Shown: positions 9,261 to 19,140, counted from the stretch's first letter. The stretch is DNA of 64,000 nucleotides from Weeksellaceae bacterium (GCA_019459455.1 JAIBEX010000021.1:345576-409575), one strand, 5' to 3'. The notes: generated by a model from the sequence alone, not told the origin. Program-made: numbers and translations.

Positions 9261-9264
9261 CAAA

Positions 9265-10377
9265 ATGATTAACAGTGAGCAGATAAAAGATGCACAGACC
9301 CGGATTGCGGATTTATATAAATTTTTGCAAATTGAGAAAAAGACGATAGAAATCACCAACGAGGAGGAGAAAACCGTTTCACCGGAGTTTTGGGACAACC
9401 CAAAAGAAGCGGAAGTCTTTATGAAACAACTTCGTTCCAAAAAAAAATGGGTGAGTGAATATGAGGAAATCTTTACCCGTTTCGAGGATATTCAGGTCCT
9501 TATTGATTTTGCTAAGGAAGATCCTGATTCCGAAAAGGAACTGGACGAATCTTTTCCCGTTCTGATGGAGAAGATTGAGGACCTTGAATTCAAGAACATG
9601 CTTTCCAATGAAGGGGATGAACTTTCGGCAGTGCTGCAAATCACAGCAGGAGCAGGAGGAACCGAAAGCTGCGACTGGGCAGCGATGCTTATGCGGATGT
9701 ACACCATGTGGGCGGAAAAACAGGGGTATAAACTCAGGGAACTCAACTACCAGGAAGGTGATGTGGCCGGAGTGAAAACCGTGACCCTGGAAATTGACGG
9801 CGAGTTTGCTTTTGGGTACCTTCGAGGTGAAAACGGCGTACACCGCCTAGTACGGATTTCTCCATTTGACTCCAATGCGAAACGTCATACCAGTTTCGTG
9901 TCGGTTTATGTCTATCCTTTGGTGGATGATACCATAGAGATCAACATCAACCCTGCGGATATTTCCTTTGAAACCATGCGGTCCAGCGGCGCGGGAGGCC
10001 AGAATGTAAACAAGGTGGAAACAGCGGTACGTCTTCGTCACGCGCCTACGGGAATCATAATTGAGAACTCGGAGAGCCGTTCACAGCTTCAGAATAAAGA
10101 GAAAGCGATGCAGCTTTTACGGTCCAGGCTTTACGAAATGGAGCTTGAGGAACGCATGAAAGCCAGGACCGAGATTGAAGCCGGAAAAATGAAGATTGAG
10201 TGGGGAAGCCAGATCCGGAATTATGTGATGCATCCGTATAAACTCGTTAAGGACGTGCGGTCGGGGTATGAAACATCTGACGTGGACGGGGTAATGAACG
10301 GAGACCTCACCCCTTTCCTGAAAGCCTTCCTGATGGCAGACGGAACTTCGGTGTCCGGTGATGACCTGGATTTTTAA
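9265..10377 (+). CDS. prfB: Peptide chain release factor 2
   Basis: This 370-residue release factor ends translation at UGA and UAA on the ribosome. It has the anticodon-like SPF tripeptide that marks RF2 (VRISPFDSN) and the catalytic GGQ loop ([11 protein letters not shown]). The upstream frame is open to 9100, but ATG 9265 is chosen because it fits the usual RF2 N-terminus and follows the promoter. The frame is continuous, so the programmed +1 frameshift that regulates RF2 in many bacteria is absent here. Confidence 0.95.
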   Translation: MINSEQIKDAQTRIADLYKFLQIEKKTIEITNEEEKTVSPEFWDNPKEAEVFMKQLRSKKKWVSEYEEIFTRFEDIQVLIDFAKEDPDSEKELDESFPVLMEKIEDLEFKNMLSNEGDELSAVLQITAGAGGTESCDWAAMLMRMYTMWAEKQGYKLRELNYQEGDVAGVKTVTLEIDGEFAFGYLRGENGVHRLVRISPFDSNAKRHTSFVSVYVYPLVDDTIEININPADISFETMRSSGAGGQNVNKVETAVRLRHAPTGIIIENSESRSQLQNKEKAMQLLRSRLYEMELEERMKARTEIEAGKMKIEWGSQIRNYVMHPYKLVKDVRSGYETSDVDGVMNGDLTPFLKAFLMADGTSVSGDDLDF

Positions 10378-10428
10378 GTTTTGGGAAACTTTAACAATGT
10401 AAAAATCCCAGAAAAACTTCTCGTTTAT

Positions 10429-10436
10429 TATCTTTG
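10429..10436 (+). promoter_or_regulatory. -7 element of the DedA gene
   Basis: TATCTTTG matches TAnnTTTG and ends five bases before the ATG at 10442, a further very short leader. No TTG element is at the expected spacing. Confidence 0.45.
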
Positions 10437-10441
10437 CCAAT

Positions 10442-11134
10442 ATGGAACATTTTGAGAGTTGGAAGGATCTTTTGAATCCCGAATTTTATATAAAAATGGG
10501 CGGTTTCTGGCTCATTTTGTTTATCATCTTTGCCGAAACCGGTTTATTCATCGGCTTTTTCCTTCCGGGCGACAGCCTTCTTTTCGTTTCCGGCATCTAT
10601 GCCGTAGAGTTGGTAAATGAAAGTATCGGTTCCACCGGAAATGATTTCCTGGACACGTCCATCCTTGCTTCTTGTATCGCAGTTGCGGCAATTATCGGTA
10701 ATCAAGTAGGCTATTGGTTTGGAAGAAAGGCCGGACCGGCCCTTTACAAAAGGGAAGACAGTTTTTTCTTCAAGAAAAAATATCTGAGACAGGCGCACGA
10801 TTTCTTCGAACAGCACGGTGCGCTCGCGGTTATTATGGCCAGGTTCTTACCTATTGTACGGACATTTACTCCCATTGTAGCGGGAATTGTAGATATGGAC
10901 AAAAAGAAATTTCTTTTTGATAATGTTGTGGGTGCATTCCTTTGGTCATTCTCCCTGATTTTTGCAGGGCATTACCTGGATAAACTGTTTATCGACCAGT
11001 TCGGGATCGACCTCAAAGCCCACCTTGAGATGATCATCATCGTGATCGTTCTCATTACTACGCTACCGTTGCTTATTAAATTTGTGTTTAAGAAGCACAA
11101 GGATCCGGATTTCGATCCTCAGAATCCAGATTAA
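10442..11134 (+). CDS. DedA family inner-membrane protein
   Basis: This 230-residue polytopic protein has the family's marks: an N-terminal membrane segment followed by ETGLFIGFFLPGDSLLF, the conserved Gly/Arg motif GYWFGRKAGPAL, and the FLPIVRTFTPIVAGI re-entrant region. A last transmembrane helix lies near residues 195-215. Family members act as lipid-carrier flippases or scramblases, for example for undecaprenyl phosphate, or in proton-motive-force upkeep. Which of these applies cannot be read. It is a single gene with its own promoter and a strong terminator. Confidence 0.92.
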   Translation: MEHFESWKDLLNPEFYIKMGGFWLILFIIFAETGLFIGFFLPGDSLLFVSGIYAVELVNESIGSTGNDFLDTSILASCIAVAAIIGNQVGYWFGRKAGPALYKREDSFFFKKKYLRQAHDFFEQHGALAVIMARFLPIVRTFTPIVAGIVDMDKKKFLFDNVVGAFLWSFSLIFAGHYLDKLFIDQFGIDLKAHLEMIIIVIVLITTLPLLIKFVFKKHKDPDFDPQNPD

Positions 11135-11142
11135 AAAACTTA

Positions 11143-11162
11143 AACCCGTTGCGAAACGGGTT
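11143..11162. terminator. Terminator between convergent DedA and esterase genes
   Basis: AACCCGTT and AACGGGTT pair around a GCGA loop and are followed by a T run on the plus strand; A residues precede the hairpin, so it can work both ways. It overlaps the stop codon of the esterase gene. Confidence 0.8.
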
Positions 11163-12030
11163 ATTTTTTTATCCAGTCCAGAATGGCCGGCAGGATAATG
11201 CTGTCGCGCTTATATTTGTTGAAGAAACGGGGAGTGTGCCCGGTATCCTTCATGAAAATCAGCCGGTGAGGTATCTGCTTTTCCGTTAAGACCGAATCAA
11301 GTGAAAGCGCCTGTTTACTGTTTACAAGATAGTCGGAATCCCCCTGGAACAGAAGGGTAGGTACACTTGATACTCGGTTTATGGGGCTTGCTTCCTTAAA
11401 TTTTTCCGAAACAGCTGTCCGTTCATATTTTTCCCCCACCATGGTTTGTATGGTTGGTTTACTGTACCAGGAGTGCGCGGACTGAAGATAGGCTTTACTG
11501 TAGAAATCCGTAGGACCGCTCATGGATATTATTTTTTTAATGTGATCCGGATTACTGTATCCGTACAGCAGCGCGAGGTGTGCGCCGGCGCTTTCGCCCA
11601 GCAGAACAAAATTATTGGGCAGAAGTTTGGCTTTGGACGCCAGGGAGTTAAATTTCTCCCCCGCAAGAGCAATATCCTGCAGCTGCTCTTTATACGTGAT
11701 TTTCTTCCTTTTAGACGCGTGCCTGTAATCGATATTAACCGTAGGGATGTTGTTTTGGTGAAGGAATTTCTGGATCATAATCATGTGTTGCTTCCGCCCG
11801 TATTTCCATGCCCCACCATGTACAATCATGGTTACGGGAGTATCCGGTGTATAGGTGGCAGGCAGGAAGATGTCCATCACCTGCTTTTTATGGTCACCAT
11901 ATTTCAGGTTAAATATTTTCTGATCACCTTTCTCACCCACCCATATCCTGTGTTTTGTGTTGCAGGAAATGAGAAACATTCCCAATAATCCGGCAGTCAA
12001 AAATCTGTATTGTAAAGCGGACTTTTTCAT
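11161..12030 (-). CDS. Alpha/beta-hydrolase (carboxylesterase-like) lipoprotein
   Basis: The 289-residue protein starts at ATG 12030; an upstream in-frame TTG at 12045 is too close to the promoter to be likely. A lipoprotein signal (LLGMFLISC) suggests anchoring in the envelope. The fold carries the oxyanion motif HGGAW of the hormone-sensitive-lipase group, the nucleophile elbow GESAGAH (Ser147), an Asp in GDSDYLV and a His in DTGHTPRF. It should cleave carboxyl esters of small molecules; natural substrate unknown. It is convergent with the DedA gene and stands alone. Confidence 0.85.
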   Translation of the reverse strand: MKKSALQYRFLTAGLLGMFLISCNTKHRIWVGEKGDQKIFNLKYGDHKKQVMDIFLPATYTPDTPVTMIVHGGAWKYGRKQHMIMIQKFLHQNNIPTVNIDYRHASKRKKITYKEQLQDIALAGEKFNSLASKAKLLPNNFVLLGESAGAHLALLYGYSNPDHIKKIISMSGPTDFYSKAYLQSAHSWYSKPTIQTMVGEKYERTAVSEKFKEASPINRVSSVPTLLFQGDSDYLVNSKQALSLDSVLTEKQIPHRLIFMKDTGHTPRFFNKYKRDSIILPAILDWIKK

Positions 12031-12047
12031 AATGACGTACGACAATG

Positions 12048-12055
12048 CAAATCTA
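12048..12055 (-). promoter_or_regulatory. -7 element of the esterase gene
   Basis: TAGATTTG on the minus strand lies 17 bases upstream of ATG 12030 and supports that start over the TTG at 12045. No TTG element was found at the usual spacing. Confidence 0.4.
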
Positions 12056-12076
12056 ATCCTATTTGGGGGAAAAATA

Positions 12077-12099
12077 AAAGAGACTTAAAAAGCCTCTTT
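12077..12099 (-). terminator. Terminator after dnaJ
   Basis: On the minus strand AAAGAG and CTCTTT form a short stem with an 11-base loop, followed by a T-rich stretch. It lies just beyond the dnaJ stop. Confidence 0.5.
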
Positions 12100-12107
12100 A
12101 TATTTTT

Positions 12108-13226
12108 TCAGTTAAACAAATCCCTGACCTTATCAAAAAAAGTTTTTTCCTTTCCGGAGGGTTCTGCAAGCATTTCCCCTTTGTTCATCTGGCTTTCGAA
12201 GAAGTCCCGCTGTTCCGCGGATAGGTTTTGAGGCGTCCAGACGTTAATGTGAACAAACATGTCGCCTTTTCCGTAACTGTCGATGCTTGGCAGTCCTTTG
12301 CCTGTGAGCCGCAAGATCTTGCCGGACTGTGTTCCCGCATCCACCTTTATTTTAACTTTTCCTCCAACGGTGGGAATTTCTTTCTGTGTTCCTAAGGCCG
12401 CCTCAGCAAAAGAAACGTACAGTTCCTGGTGAAGGTTGTCGCCTTCTCTCTTAATGGTGGAATCGGTTTCTTCCTCCACTACGACAAGAAGGTCTCCTGG
12501 AGTACCGCCGAATGGCGCATCGTTGCCCTTGCCGCGAACGTTAAGCTGGATACCTTCCCTTGCGCCAGCCGGGATGTTGATGGTAACTTCAACATCATCT
12601 TTAATAAGGCCCTGGGAATTGGCTCCGGCAGGGATCTTATCTGCGATTTTTCCTATACCCTGGCAGGTCCCGCAGTGAGTCTGGGTTTGCATCTGCCCAA
12701 ACATGGTATTCATCACCTTAACCTGAACACCGCTACCGTTACATGTAGTACAGGTCTTTGAGGTCGCGCCGGGCGCCAGTTTCATTTTCTTTACTTTGAT
12801 GGTTTTTTGGGTGCCATTAACCATCTCCTCGAGATTCAGTTTAATCCTGACGCGTAGATTGGTTCCGCGAAGCTGCTGTCTCTGTGCACTGCCTCCAAAT
12901 CCGCCACCGCCGAAATGTCCACCGAAAATGTCTCCAAACTGGCTGAAAATGTCTTCCATATTCATACCGCCGCCGAAGCCGCCACCAGAGCCTCCTGCAC
13001 CGCCCAGTCCGGCGTGTCCGTACTGGTCGTACCTCGCTTTCTTGTTATCGTCGCTCAGGACTTCGTAAGCTTCGGCAGCTTCCTTAAACTTTTCTTCTGC
13101 CGCTTTGTCACCCGGATTTTTATCGGGGTGAAATTTCAAAGCCATCTTGCGGTAAGCTTTCTTTATTTCGTCTGCCGAAGCACTTTTGGATATTTCCAGG
13201 ACTTCGTAGTAATCTCGTTTTGACAT
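12108..13226 (-). CDS. dnaJ: Chaperone DnaJ with a reduced zinc region
   Basis: This 372-residue Hsp40 stimulates DnaK ATPase and delivers clients. It has a J domain with the HPD motif ([11 protein letters not shown]), a Gly/Phe-rich linker, a zinc region, two C-terminal beta domains and a dimer tail. Only two CxxCxGxG motifs are present (Cys159/162 and Cys185/188), where the classical protein has four, so it can bind one zinc ion at most. The reading frame is clean, so the loss is genuine. It follows grpE by 91 bases with no terminator between them and is probably co-transcribed. Confidence 0.93.
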   Translation of the reverse strand: MSKRDYYEVLEISKSASADEIKKAYRKMALKFHPDKNPGDKAAEEKFKEAAEAYEVLSDDNKKARYDQYGHAGLGGAGGSGGGFGGGMNMEDIFSQFGDIFGGHFGGGGFGGSAQRQQLRGTNLRVRIKLNLEEMVNGTQKTIKVKKMKLAPGATSKTCTTCNGSGVQVKVMNTMFGQMQTQTHCGTCQGIGKIADKIPAGANSQGLIKDDVEVTINIPAGAREGIQLNVRGKGNDAPFGGTPGDLLVVVEEETDSTIKREGDNLHQELYVSFAEAALGTQKEIPTVGGKVKIKVDAGTQSGKILRLTGKGLPSIDSYGKGDMFVHINVWTPQNLSAEQRDFFESQMNKGEMLAEPSGKEKTFFDKVRDLFN

Positions 13227-13317
13227 AATTTTTTAATGAATTTCTTCCGGTGATTTGCTTCAGGACGAAGTGGAGTTACTAAGAGTACCCAATTCGGAAG
13301 CGTTTCTCCTACAGTTC

Positions 13318-13857
13318 TTAGTTACCAGTTACCACTTTTGCAAAACGGATTACCCTGTCGTGTAATGTATATCCGGTTTCAATCACATCTACAATTTTAC
13401 CTTTCAGTTCCTCTTTGGAAGCCGGTATCTGTGTTATGGCTTCGTGAAAATCCACATTGAAATCATCACCTTCCCTAACATCCATTGGCTTTAAACCCTT
13501 TTCAGTCAGTCTGTTCTTCAATTTCTGATAGATGAGTTCAACACCCTGAAGGTCTGCTTCCAGTCCGCTTTTAGCGATTTCCTTTAATGCACGTTCAAAA
13601 TCATCCAGAATTCCCAGCATTGAAATCATCATATCCTGGTTGGCATACTGGAAGAATTCCATCTTTTCTTTGGCAGTCCTTTTCTTATAGTTCTCAAATT
13701 CTGCGTACAGACGGATATAACGGTCTTTCTCCTCTGCCAAAAGTTCCTCAACAGTAGGCTGCACTGTCATATTTTCAGCAGTATTCTGCTCAGTAGTGGT
13801 GTTTAATTCTTCTTCAGTGTTGATTTTTTCTTCGTGAATATCTTGATTTTCCGACAT
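13318..13857 (-). CDS. grpE: Nucleotide exchange factor GrpE
   Basis: This 179-residue protein has an acidic, Thr/Glu-rich disordered N-terminus, a long coiled coil (about 40-100, RLYAEFENYKKRTAKE) and the C-terminal beta domain (GYTLHDRVIRFAKVVT) that opens the DnaK nucleotide cleft. It releases ADP from DnaK and works with DnaJ, encoded next. The dnaK gene is not in the window. Heat-shock control is likely from the family, but no CIRCE-type repeat was seen upstream. Confidence 0.94.
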   Translation of the reverse strand: MSENQDIHEEKINTEEELNTTTEQNTAENMTVQPTVEELLAEEKDRYIRLYAEFENYKKRTAKEKMEFFQYANQDMMISMLGILDDFERALKEIAKSGLEADLQGVELIYQKLKNRLTEKGLKPMDVREGDDFNVDFHEAITQIPASKEELKGKIVDVIETGYTLHDRVIRFAKVVTGN

Positions 13858-13884
13858 AATTCTATTTTTATAGATTCTATTTCA

Positions 13885-13916
13885 CAAAGATTTTGCCAAA
13901 GGATGATTCTGGACAA
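13885..13916 (-). promoter_or_regulatory. Promoter of the grpE-dnaJ operon
   Basis: On the minus strand TTG (13916-13914) is followed after 21 bases by AATCTTTG (13892-13885), one mismatch from TAnnTTTG. The start codon of grpE is 27 bases downstream. Confidence 0.45.
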
Positions 13917-13932
13917 TTCGGCACAAAATGGC

Positions 13933-14679
13933 CTAATGTGTTTTGAGACGGTAGGAAATTCCGCCGGAAAAAAAATATTGGGGAGCGCTTTGGGAGATTC
14001 CAAAGCCGGAGGAGACATCAAACTGGAGATCACGGTTGAGTAAATAGGTCAAGCCTGCATCAAAACGGTGATCGGCCCCGCTATTTTTGCTGAGATATCC
14101 ATAGAGTTCTAAAAAACCACCAAATTTCTCCGTGAAGGAATAGGCTGTGGAAACGGTATAAAGAGCTGTTGCATCCGGCGTTTCGCCGTTCCATTCAGCG
14201 CCCAGGTTGTATCCGAGATTCAGTCGGTCAGATAAGGTATGCTGAAATAGAAACCGGAAACTCGGTGCCAGATATGTCGTGTGAAATTCTCTGGAGCCCC
14301 AGGTATTGGAGGTGAGATGGCCGATGAATGATATTTTGGGAACTAAAACCTTTTCATCCGTCAAACTGGCTTTGAAACCAAAAGTAATTGGGACAATCCC
14401 TGATATTCTTTGGCCTTCTACCTCTTCCGTATTCAGTTCGGTTATAAGCCTTAATTCGAAATGTTCATTCACGCCATATTTCCAAAGGACAGTCGGATGG
14501 GAGGCATTTCGAGTTTGCCAGTCATACTTTTCGTGGAGAAAACCAGTTTCAATCTGCAGAAAGCGGGCTGGCGTGATGGAAGGGGATTCGGTCTGGTCCG
14601 GCCGGTCAGTCTGGATGCTTTCCTGTGACTTAAAGAGGGAGAAGGTCGTCAGCATCAGACAAAAATACAGTCTTTTCAT
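13933..14679 (-). CDS. Outer-membrane beta-barrel, transporter-like
   Basis: This 248-residue protein has a signal peptide (to about residue 18, LFKSQ) followed by [12 protein letters not shown], which opens many Bacteroidota members of the MetA-pathway/transporter barrel group. Alternating strands end in ISYRLKTH. It overlaps the upstream Nramp transporter gene by four bases (ATGA), so the two are translationally coupled. A role as outer-membrane partner in metal uptake is inference from that coupling; the family has no firm function. Confidence 0.75.
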   Translation of the reverse strand: MKRLYFCLMLTTFSLFKSQESIQTDRPDQTESPSITPARFLQIETGFLHEKYDWQTRNASHPTVLWKYGVNEHFELRLITELNTEEVEGQRISGIVPITFGFKASLTDEKVLVPKISFIGHLTSNTWGSREFHTTYLAPSFRFLFQHTLSDRLNLGYNLGAEWNGETPDATALYTVSTAYSFTEKFGGFLELYGYLSKNSGADHRFDAGLTYLLNRDLQFDVSSGFGISQSAPQYFFSGGISYRLKTH

Positions 14680-16013
14680 ACTCCAAAAAATGTTTCAAAA
14701 AGTAGATACAGGTTAAGTGCCATGATGACCACGGCAATTATCCAGATTAAAACCTTTAGCCAAAGTTTGTTTACAAATGCTCCCATTTTCAGTTTGGAAC
14801 CTGTGAACATGACCAGGGGTACCACGGCAAAACTGAGCTGCATTGACAGGATCACCTGGCTCAGCACCAGCAGGTTGGTCGTTCCTTTTTCACCGTAGAT
14901 AATGGTTACGATAAGCGCGGGGATTACGGCAATAAGGCGGGTAACCAGCCTTCTGAGCCAGGGTTTCAGCCGGATGTTGAGGAAGCCTTCCATTACGATT
15001 TGACCTGCCAGTGTTCCCGTTAAAGTAGAGTTCTGGCCCGATGCGAGCAGGGCTATGGCAAAGAATATACTGGCAAAGGTTGTTCCCAATATCGGAGCCA
15101 GCATCTTATGGGCATCATGGATATCGGCGACATCGGTGTTTCCCGTGGTATGGAACGTGGCTGCTGCAACGATGAGGATAGCTGCATTAATGAAAAATGC
15201 CAAAAGGAGGGAAACGGTGCTGTCGATTGTAGCAAATTTGATGGCTTCTTTTTTTCCTTCCCGGTTACGCTCATAATTTCTGGTCTGCACGATGCTGCTG
15301 TGCAGGTAGAGGTTATGCGGCATGACGGTCGCCCCAAGAATCCCGATTGCGATGTAGAGCATGGATGGATTGGTAATGACCTCTTTTTGAGGGACGAGGC
15401 CGCTCAGAATTGGAAAGATGTCGGGTTTACTTAAAATAATTTCGTAGGCAAAACAACCCAAAATGATAAAGATGAGTCCTGCCACAATACTTTCAATCAG
15501 CCTGAAACCTTTTGCCTGTAAAAACAGGATCAGGAAAACATCCACGACTGTAATGACGACACCCCAGGTTAAAGGAATTCCAAAGAGTAAGTTTAATGCA
15601 ATTGCAGATCCGATAACCTCTGCCAAATCGCAGGCAGCAATTGCGATTTCACAAAGAACCCAAAGGATGAAATTGGTCGTAGGATTGAAATGGTCGCGAC
15701 AGGCCTGTGCAAGATCACGCTCCGCCACAATCCCCAGTTTCAAAGACAGATGCTGAAGAATGATTGCAAAAATATTGGATATGAGAATAACAGAGAGCAG
15801 GGTGTATCCGAACTGGGCACCTCCTGCGATGTCGGTTGCCCAGTTTCCCGGGTCCATATAGCCAACGGCAACCATTAAGCCCGGCCCTGTAAATGCCATA
15901 AGTTTTCTCCAGAATCCTGCATTTTTAGGGATGTTAACACTGGAGAATACTTCCGGTAGAGAGTTAGCAGTCCTTTCCCTTCTCCAGGCCTTTGAAATTA
16001 TTTTTGAAACCAA
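14676..16013 (-). CDS. mntH: Nramp family divalent metal (Mn2+/Fe2+) transporter
   Basis: This 445-residue inner-membrane protein has about 11 transmembrane helices. The metal-binding DPGN of helix 1 ([11 protein letters not shown]) and the helix 6 segment [12 protein letters not shown] are both intact, so it should import Mn2+ or Fe2+ with protons. The frame begins with TTG at 16013, because no ATG occurs between an in-frame stop and the conserved WRRERT segment; the promoter position agrees with this start. A DtxR/MntR-like operator overlaps the promoter. It is coupled to the beta-barrel gene downstream. Confidence 0.92.
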   Translation of the reverse strand: MVSKIISKAWRRERTANSLPEVFSSVNIPKNAGFWRKLMAFTGPGLMVAVGYMDPGNWATDIAGGAQFGYTLLSVILISNIFAIILQHLSLKLGIVAERDLAQACRDHFNPTTNFILWVLCEIAIAACDLAEVIGSAIALNLLFGIPLTWGVVITVVDVFLILFLQAKGFRLIESIVAGLIFIILGCFAYEIILSKPDIFPILSGLVPQKEVITNPSMLYIAIGILGATVMPHNLYLHSSIVQTRNYERNREGKKEAIKFATIDSTVSLLLAFFINAAILIVAAATFHTTGNTDVADIHDAHKMLAPILGTTFASIFFAIALLASGQNSTLTGTLAGQIVMEGFLNIRLKPWLRRLVTRLIAVIPALIVTIIYGEKGTTNLLVLSQVILSMQLSFAVVPLVMFTGSKLKMGAFVNKLWLKVLIWIIAVVIMALNLYLLFETFFGV

Positions 16014-16022
16014 TATGTAAAT

Positions 16023-16067
16023 GTTAGATTAGTCTAACAAAAATAAATAAATTAATCTAATACGCAA
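16023..16067 (-). promoter_or_regulatory. mntH promoter with DtxR/MntR-like operator
   Basis: On the minus strand TTG (16067-16065), 19 bases and TATTTTTG (16045-16038) make a full consensus promoter. Directly downstream, over the expected transcription start, lies the palindrome GTTAGA-4 bases-TCTAAC (16023-16038). A second, partial copy (TTAATCTAA, 16052-16060) lies between the two promoter elements. The pattern resembles the TTAGG/CCTAA boxes of metal-dependent DtxR-family repressors, so repression by Mn2+ or Fe2+ is likely. The regulator gene is not in the window. Confidence 0.65.
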
Positions 16068-16083
16068 CTCATAGGCAAAAAAA

Positions 16084-16105
16084 ATCCCGGCACAATTGCC
16101 GGGAT
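16084..16105 (-). terminator. Terminator after the DUF937-OmpA gene
   Basis: ATCCCGGCA and TGCCGGGAT form a perfect nine-base stem with a four-base loop. On the minus strand it is followed by eight T residues. Confidence 0.85.
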
Positions 16106-16124
16106 CATGTTATATGTCCTAAAA

Positions 16125-17405
16125 TTATTTTGCAAACCTTACGGCCATCTTTCTATCCATTGCTCTTTCAGCATCAGAGGCTTCGGCAGGTACAGTAGCG
16201 AATTCGCTTCCGTATCCCTCTGCACCGGTCACCTGTGCACCAACACCCAGTTTGCCCAGTTCAGCTTTTATGAAATCTGCCCTTTGTTGGGATAACTTTT
16301 TGTTTGCGGCAGCATCACCAGTTTTATCAGTATAACCCCCTATTTTAATTTTTGCATCCGGATACGCTTTAAGGATTGCTGCAAGGTTTTGAATCTGTCC
16401 TTCGGATCCCGGTTCCAACGCTGTAGCGGAGCCCATTTGGAAATTGACGTTATCAAAACTGTACCACGTTTCTTTTAATGCTGCATCATCGGTCGCATTC
16501 TTATATCCGTCAGACTTCAGGAAGTTGATCATGGAGGCTTCCATACCATTCGCATAGCCTTTCAGTGTCGTACCGTTTAGATCGATATCTGTCACTTCTC
16601 CGGAGGTTCCGGTTACGGTAGCGGTATCGCCGATTACCGCAGCTGAATCTTCAACATATGCCGTTGAGTCTGTTTCTGTGGTTGCAGTAGTTTCCTTGTT
16701 AGTACACTGTTTCCAAAGGAACCAACCCAAAAGAAGTAAAAGAAGCAACGGTAGTAACCATTTCCAGATTGAACCGCCGCCGTTGTTGTTATCATCCCTG
16801 TCCACATTTACATGTGTTGCTCCGCCTCTGTTTACTTCAACTTTAGGCTCGTCATAGGAAGTTACGGTCACTTTTTCAGTTCCACGGTCTCCAAACCAAT
16901 CCCCCAAACCTAAAGAGGCCATAGAAAGTCCAGCAGGAAGCAGCGTTGAAACGATTCCTTTTTGGTCCTCCAGAAGGGAGGAAATACCCGACTTATCAAG
17001 ATTATTGTCAGCAGCATACTTTCCAACAGATACAAGCGTTGCGCCTGTAACCATGTTCAGCAGTGAACTGGAAGATGCGTTTCCAATACCGGCATAGCTC
17101 GCAACCGCATTTACAACGCCAGCGACTTTATCACCAAAAACGGATGATAAAACGGATGAAATAAATGTATTATTGGAAGAACCTCCCAATAGATTTCCTA
17201 ACAGACCGCTGTTAGATGATCCTGTAATAGCATCCAGAACAGAAGGGTTGCTTGCATTGTTTGCAAGTCCCCCAACAACTGCCGGTAGTAACCCGCTTAT
17301 TGCTTTCGAAATTCCGGATTCGCTTTCTCCCAATTGGGTAGCTGCCTGAGAAACCAACGCAGGACCTAATTGTCCTTTGATAAGGTCAAGAATGTTTAAT
17401 GACAT
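16125..17405 (-). CDS. DUF937 - membrane helix - OmpA-like protein
   Basis: This 426-residue protein combines three parts. Residues 1-165 are DUF937-like and rich in Gly, Ser, Ala and Asn (LLPAVVGGLANNAS). One transmembrane helix follows near 208-227 (WKWLLPLLLLLLLGWFLW). After a Thr-rich linker, the C-terminal OmpA domain has the peptidoglycan-binding pattern GGYTDKTG...NKKLSQQRA with its Asp and Arg. There is no N-terminal signal peptide, so the DUF937 part should be cytoplasmic and the OmpA part periplasmic, linking inner membrane to cell wall. That topology is inference. The gene stands alone with a strong terminator. Confidence 0.85.
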   Translation of the reverse strand: MSLNILDLIKGQLGPALVSQAATQLGESESGISKAISGLLPAVVGGLANNASNPSVLDAITGSSNSGLLGNLLGGSSNNTFISSVLSSVFGDKVAGVVNAVASYAGIGNASSSSLLNMVTGATLVSVGKYAADNNLDKSGISSLLEDQKGIVSTLLPAGLSMASLGLGDWFGDRGTEKVTVTSYDEPKVEVNRGGATHVNVDRDDNNNGGGSIWKWLLPLLLLLLLGWFLWKQCTNKETTATTETDSTAYVEDSAAVIGDTATVTGTSGEVTDIDLNGTTLKGYANGMEASMINFLKSDGYKNATDDAALKETWYSFDNVNFQMGSATALEPGSEGQIQNLAAILKAYPDAKIKIGGYTDKTGDAAANKKLSQQRADFIKAELGKLGVGAQVTGAEGYGSEFATVPAEASDAERAMDRKMAVRFAK

Positions 17406-17521
17406 AGTAGTTTAATTTAAATGTTTGTATAACAAATTTATACAAAAATTAATCCAAAATAGAAACTATTAATTAAAAATCCTTGTAATTCAATTCAAAA
17501 TTCACAACGACATGCCAACAT

Positions 17522-18997
17522 TTAATACGCTTTTGCAAAAATGACCCTTTGTTTTGAAGGTTTACCCGAAATCAGAGAAGTGCCTTCTTCCAGTTCATTA
17601 TCTAATGGAATGCAGCGGATCGTAGCCTTGGTTTTTTCCTTTATCATCTCTTCCTCTTCCGCGGTTCCGTCCCAGTGCGCTGAGATAAACCCACCTTTTT
17701 CGTTCAGTATTCTCTTAAATTCTTCAAAAGTGTCAACCTTCGTTATGCTGTCTTCCTTGAACTTCAGCGCTTTAGTGTAGATGTCCTGCTGAATGGTCTT
17801 TAGCAGACCCTCAATATACAGTTCAACTTCCTCAATAGGTTTCACTTCTTTAGTCAGCGTATCCCTACGGGCAATTTCGACGGTTTTGTTTTCGAGATCT
17901 CTTGCGCCCAATGCTATTCTGACAGGCACTCCTTTCAACTCATATTCAGCGAATTTCCAGCCCGGTTTGTTTTGATCATCGTTATCATATTTTACTGAAA
18001 TACCTTTTTCCTTCAGTTTGCGCTGAATTTCAAATGCCACTTCACTTATTTGCTGCAGCTGTTCCTCCCCCTTAAAGATCGGTACAATCACCACCTGGAT
18101 CGGGGCCAACGTTGGAGGCAGTACAAGCCCCTGGTCGTCGGAATGTGCCATGATCAGAGCGCCCATCAACCGGGTAGAAACGCCCCAGGAGGTTGCCCAC
18201 GCAAATTCGGTCTTACCTTCGCGGTTGGTGAATTTCACATCAAATGCTTTTGCGAAATTCTGGCCCAAGAAATGTGAAGTTCCGGCCTGTAAGGCCTTTC
18301 CGTCCTGCATCATGGCTTCGATGCAGTAGGTCTCCTCGGCGCCGGCAAAACGTTCAGATTCTGTTTTTATACCTTTAATTACCGGCATCGCCATATAGTT
18401 TTCGGCAAATGTAGCGTAGACCTCAAGCATTTTTTCAGTTTCCTCGATGGCTTCGGCTTTTGTGGCATGTGCAGTATGACCTTCCTGCCAGAGGAATTCT
18501 GCCGTCCTTAGGAAGAGTCTGGTTCTCATTTCCCATCTGACCACATTGGCCCACTGGTTAATCAGAATTGGAAGATCACGATAACTTTGTATCCAATTCT
18601 TGTAGGTGCTCCAAATGATGGCTTCGGAAGTTGGACGTACAATAAGTTCTTCCTCGAGTTTTGCTTCGGGGTCGACAATTAATTTATGTGGATTGTTCGG
18701 GTCTGTTTTCAGCCGGTAGTGGGTAACCACCGCACATTCCTTCGCGAATCCTTCGGCATTCTTTTCTTCCGCTTCAAAAAGACTTTTCGGTACGAAGAGT
18801 GGAAAGTAGGCATTCTGATGTCCTGTTTCCTTGAACTTGCGGTCCAGTTCATCCCGCATTTTTTCCCAGATCGCGTATCCGTAAGGCTTAATGACCATAC
18901 ACCCACGCACTCCGGAATTTTCCGCCAAATCAGCTTTCACGACCAATTCATTGTACCATTTGCTGTAATCTTCACTTCTCGACGTTAATTTTGCCAT
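17522..18997 (-). CDS. proS: Proline--tRNA ligase, eukaryote/archaeal-like type
   Basis: This 491-residue class II synthetase charges tRNA-Pro. It has [16 protein letters not shown], the motif 2 arginine in [20 protein letters not shown], and [14 protein letters not shown]. It lacks the INS editing domain and ends in a short C-terminal domain with RVIFAKAY, as in the archaeal/eukaryotic-like group found in Bacteroidota. ATG 18997 is chosen ([15 protein letters not shown]); an in-frame TTG at 19048 would add a basic stretch not usual in the family. Confidence 0.96.
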   Translation of the reverse strand: MAKLTSRSEDYSKWYNELVVKADLAENSGVRGCMVIKPYGYAIWEKMRDELDRKFKETGHQNAYFPLFVPKSLFEAEEKNAEGFAKECAVVTHYRLKTDPNNPHKLIVDPEAKLEEELIVRPTSEAIIWSTYKNWIQSYRDLPILINQWANVVRWEMRTRLFLRTAEFLWQEGHTAHATKAEAIEETEKMLEVYATFAENYMAMPVIKGIKTESERFAGAEETYCIEAMMQDGKALQAGTSHFLGQNFAKAFDVKFTNREGKTEFAWATSWGVSTRLMGALIMAHSDDQGLVLPPTLAPIQVVIVPIFKGEEQLQQISEVAFEIQRKLKEKGISVKYDNDDQNKPGWKFAEYELKGVPVRIALGARDLENKTVEIARRDTLTKEVKPIEEVELYIEGLLKTIQQDIYTKALKFKEDSITKVDTFEEFKRILNEKGGFISAHWDGTAEEEEMIKEKTKATIRCIPLDNELEEGTSLISGKPSKQRVIFAKAY

Positions 18998-19140
18998 TCT
19001 TTTATCAAATTTTATTGGACGCTGTTTAACTTTTTTGCTCCTTTGCAATCTAAAATAAACACGTATATTTACCTTTATAATACCTTATACGCTTGTTTTA
19101 CGCTGTGCAAAGATATTTAAAATAAAATTTTCCAAATACT

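Noticed and set aside
9100-9264. Upstream extension of prfB
   Set aside because: It overlaps the divergent thermonuclease gene and its promoter, and RF2 alignments begin at the ATG at 9265.
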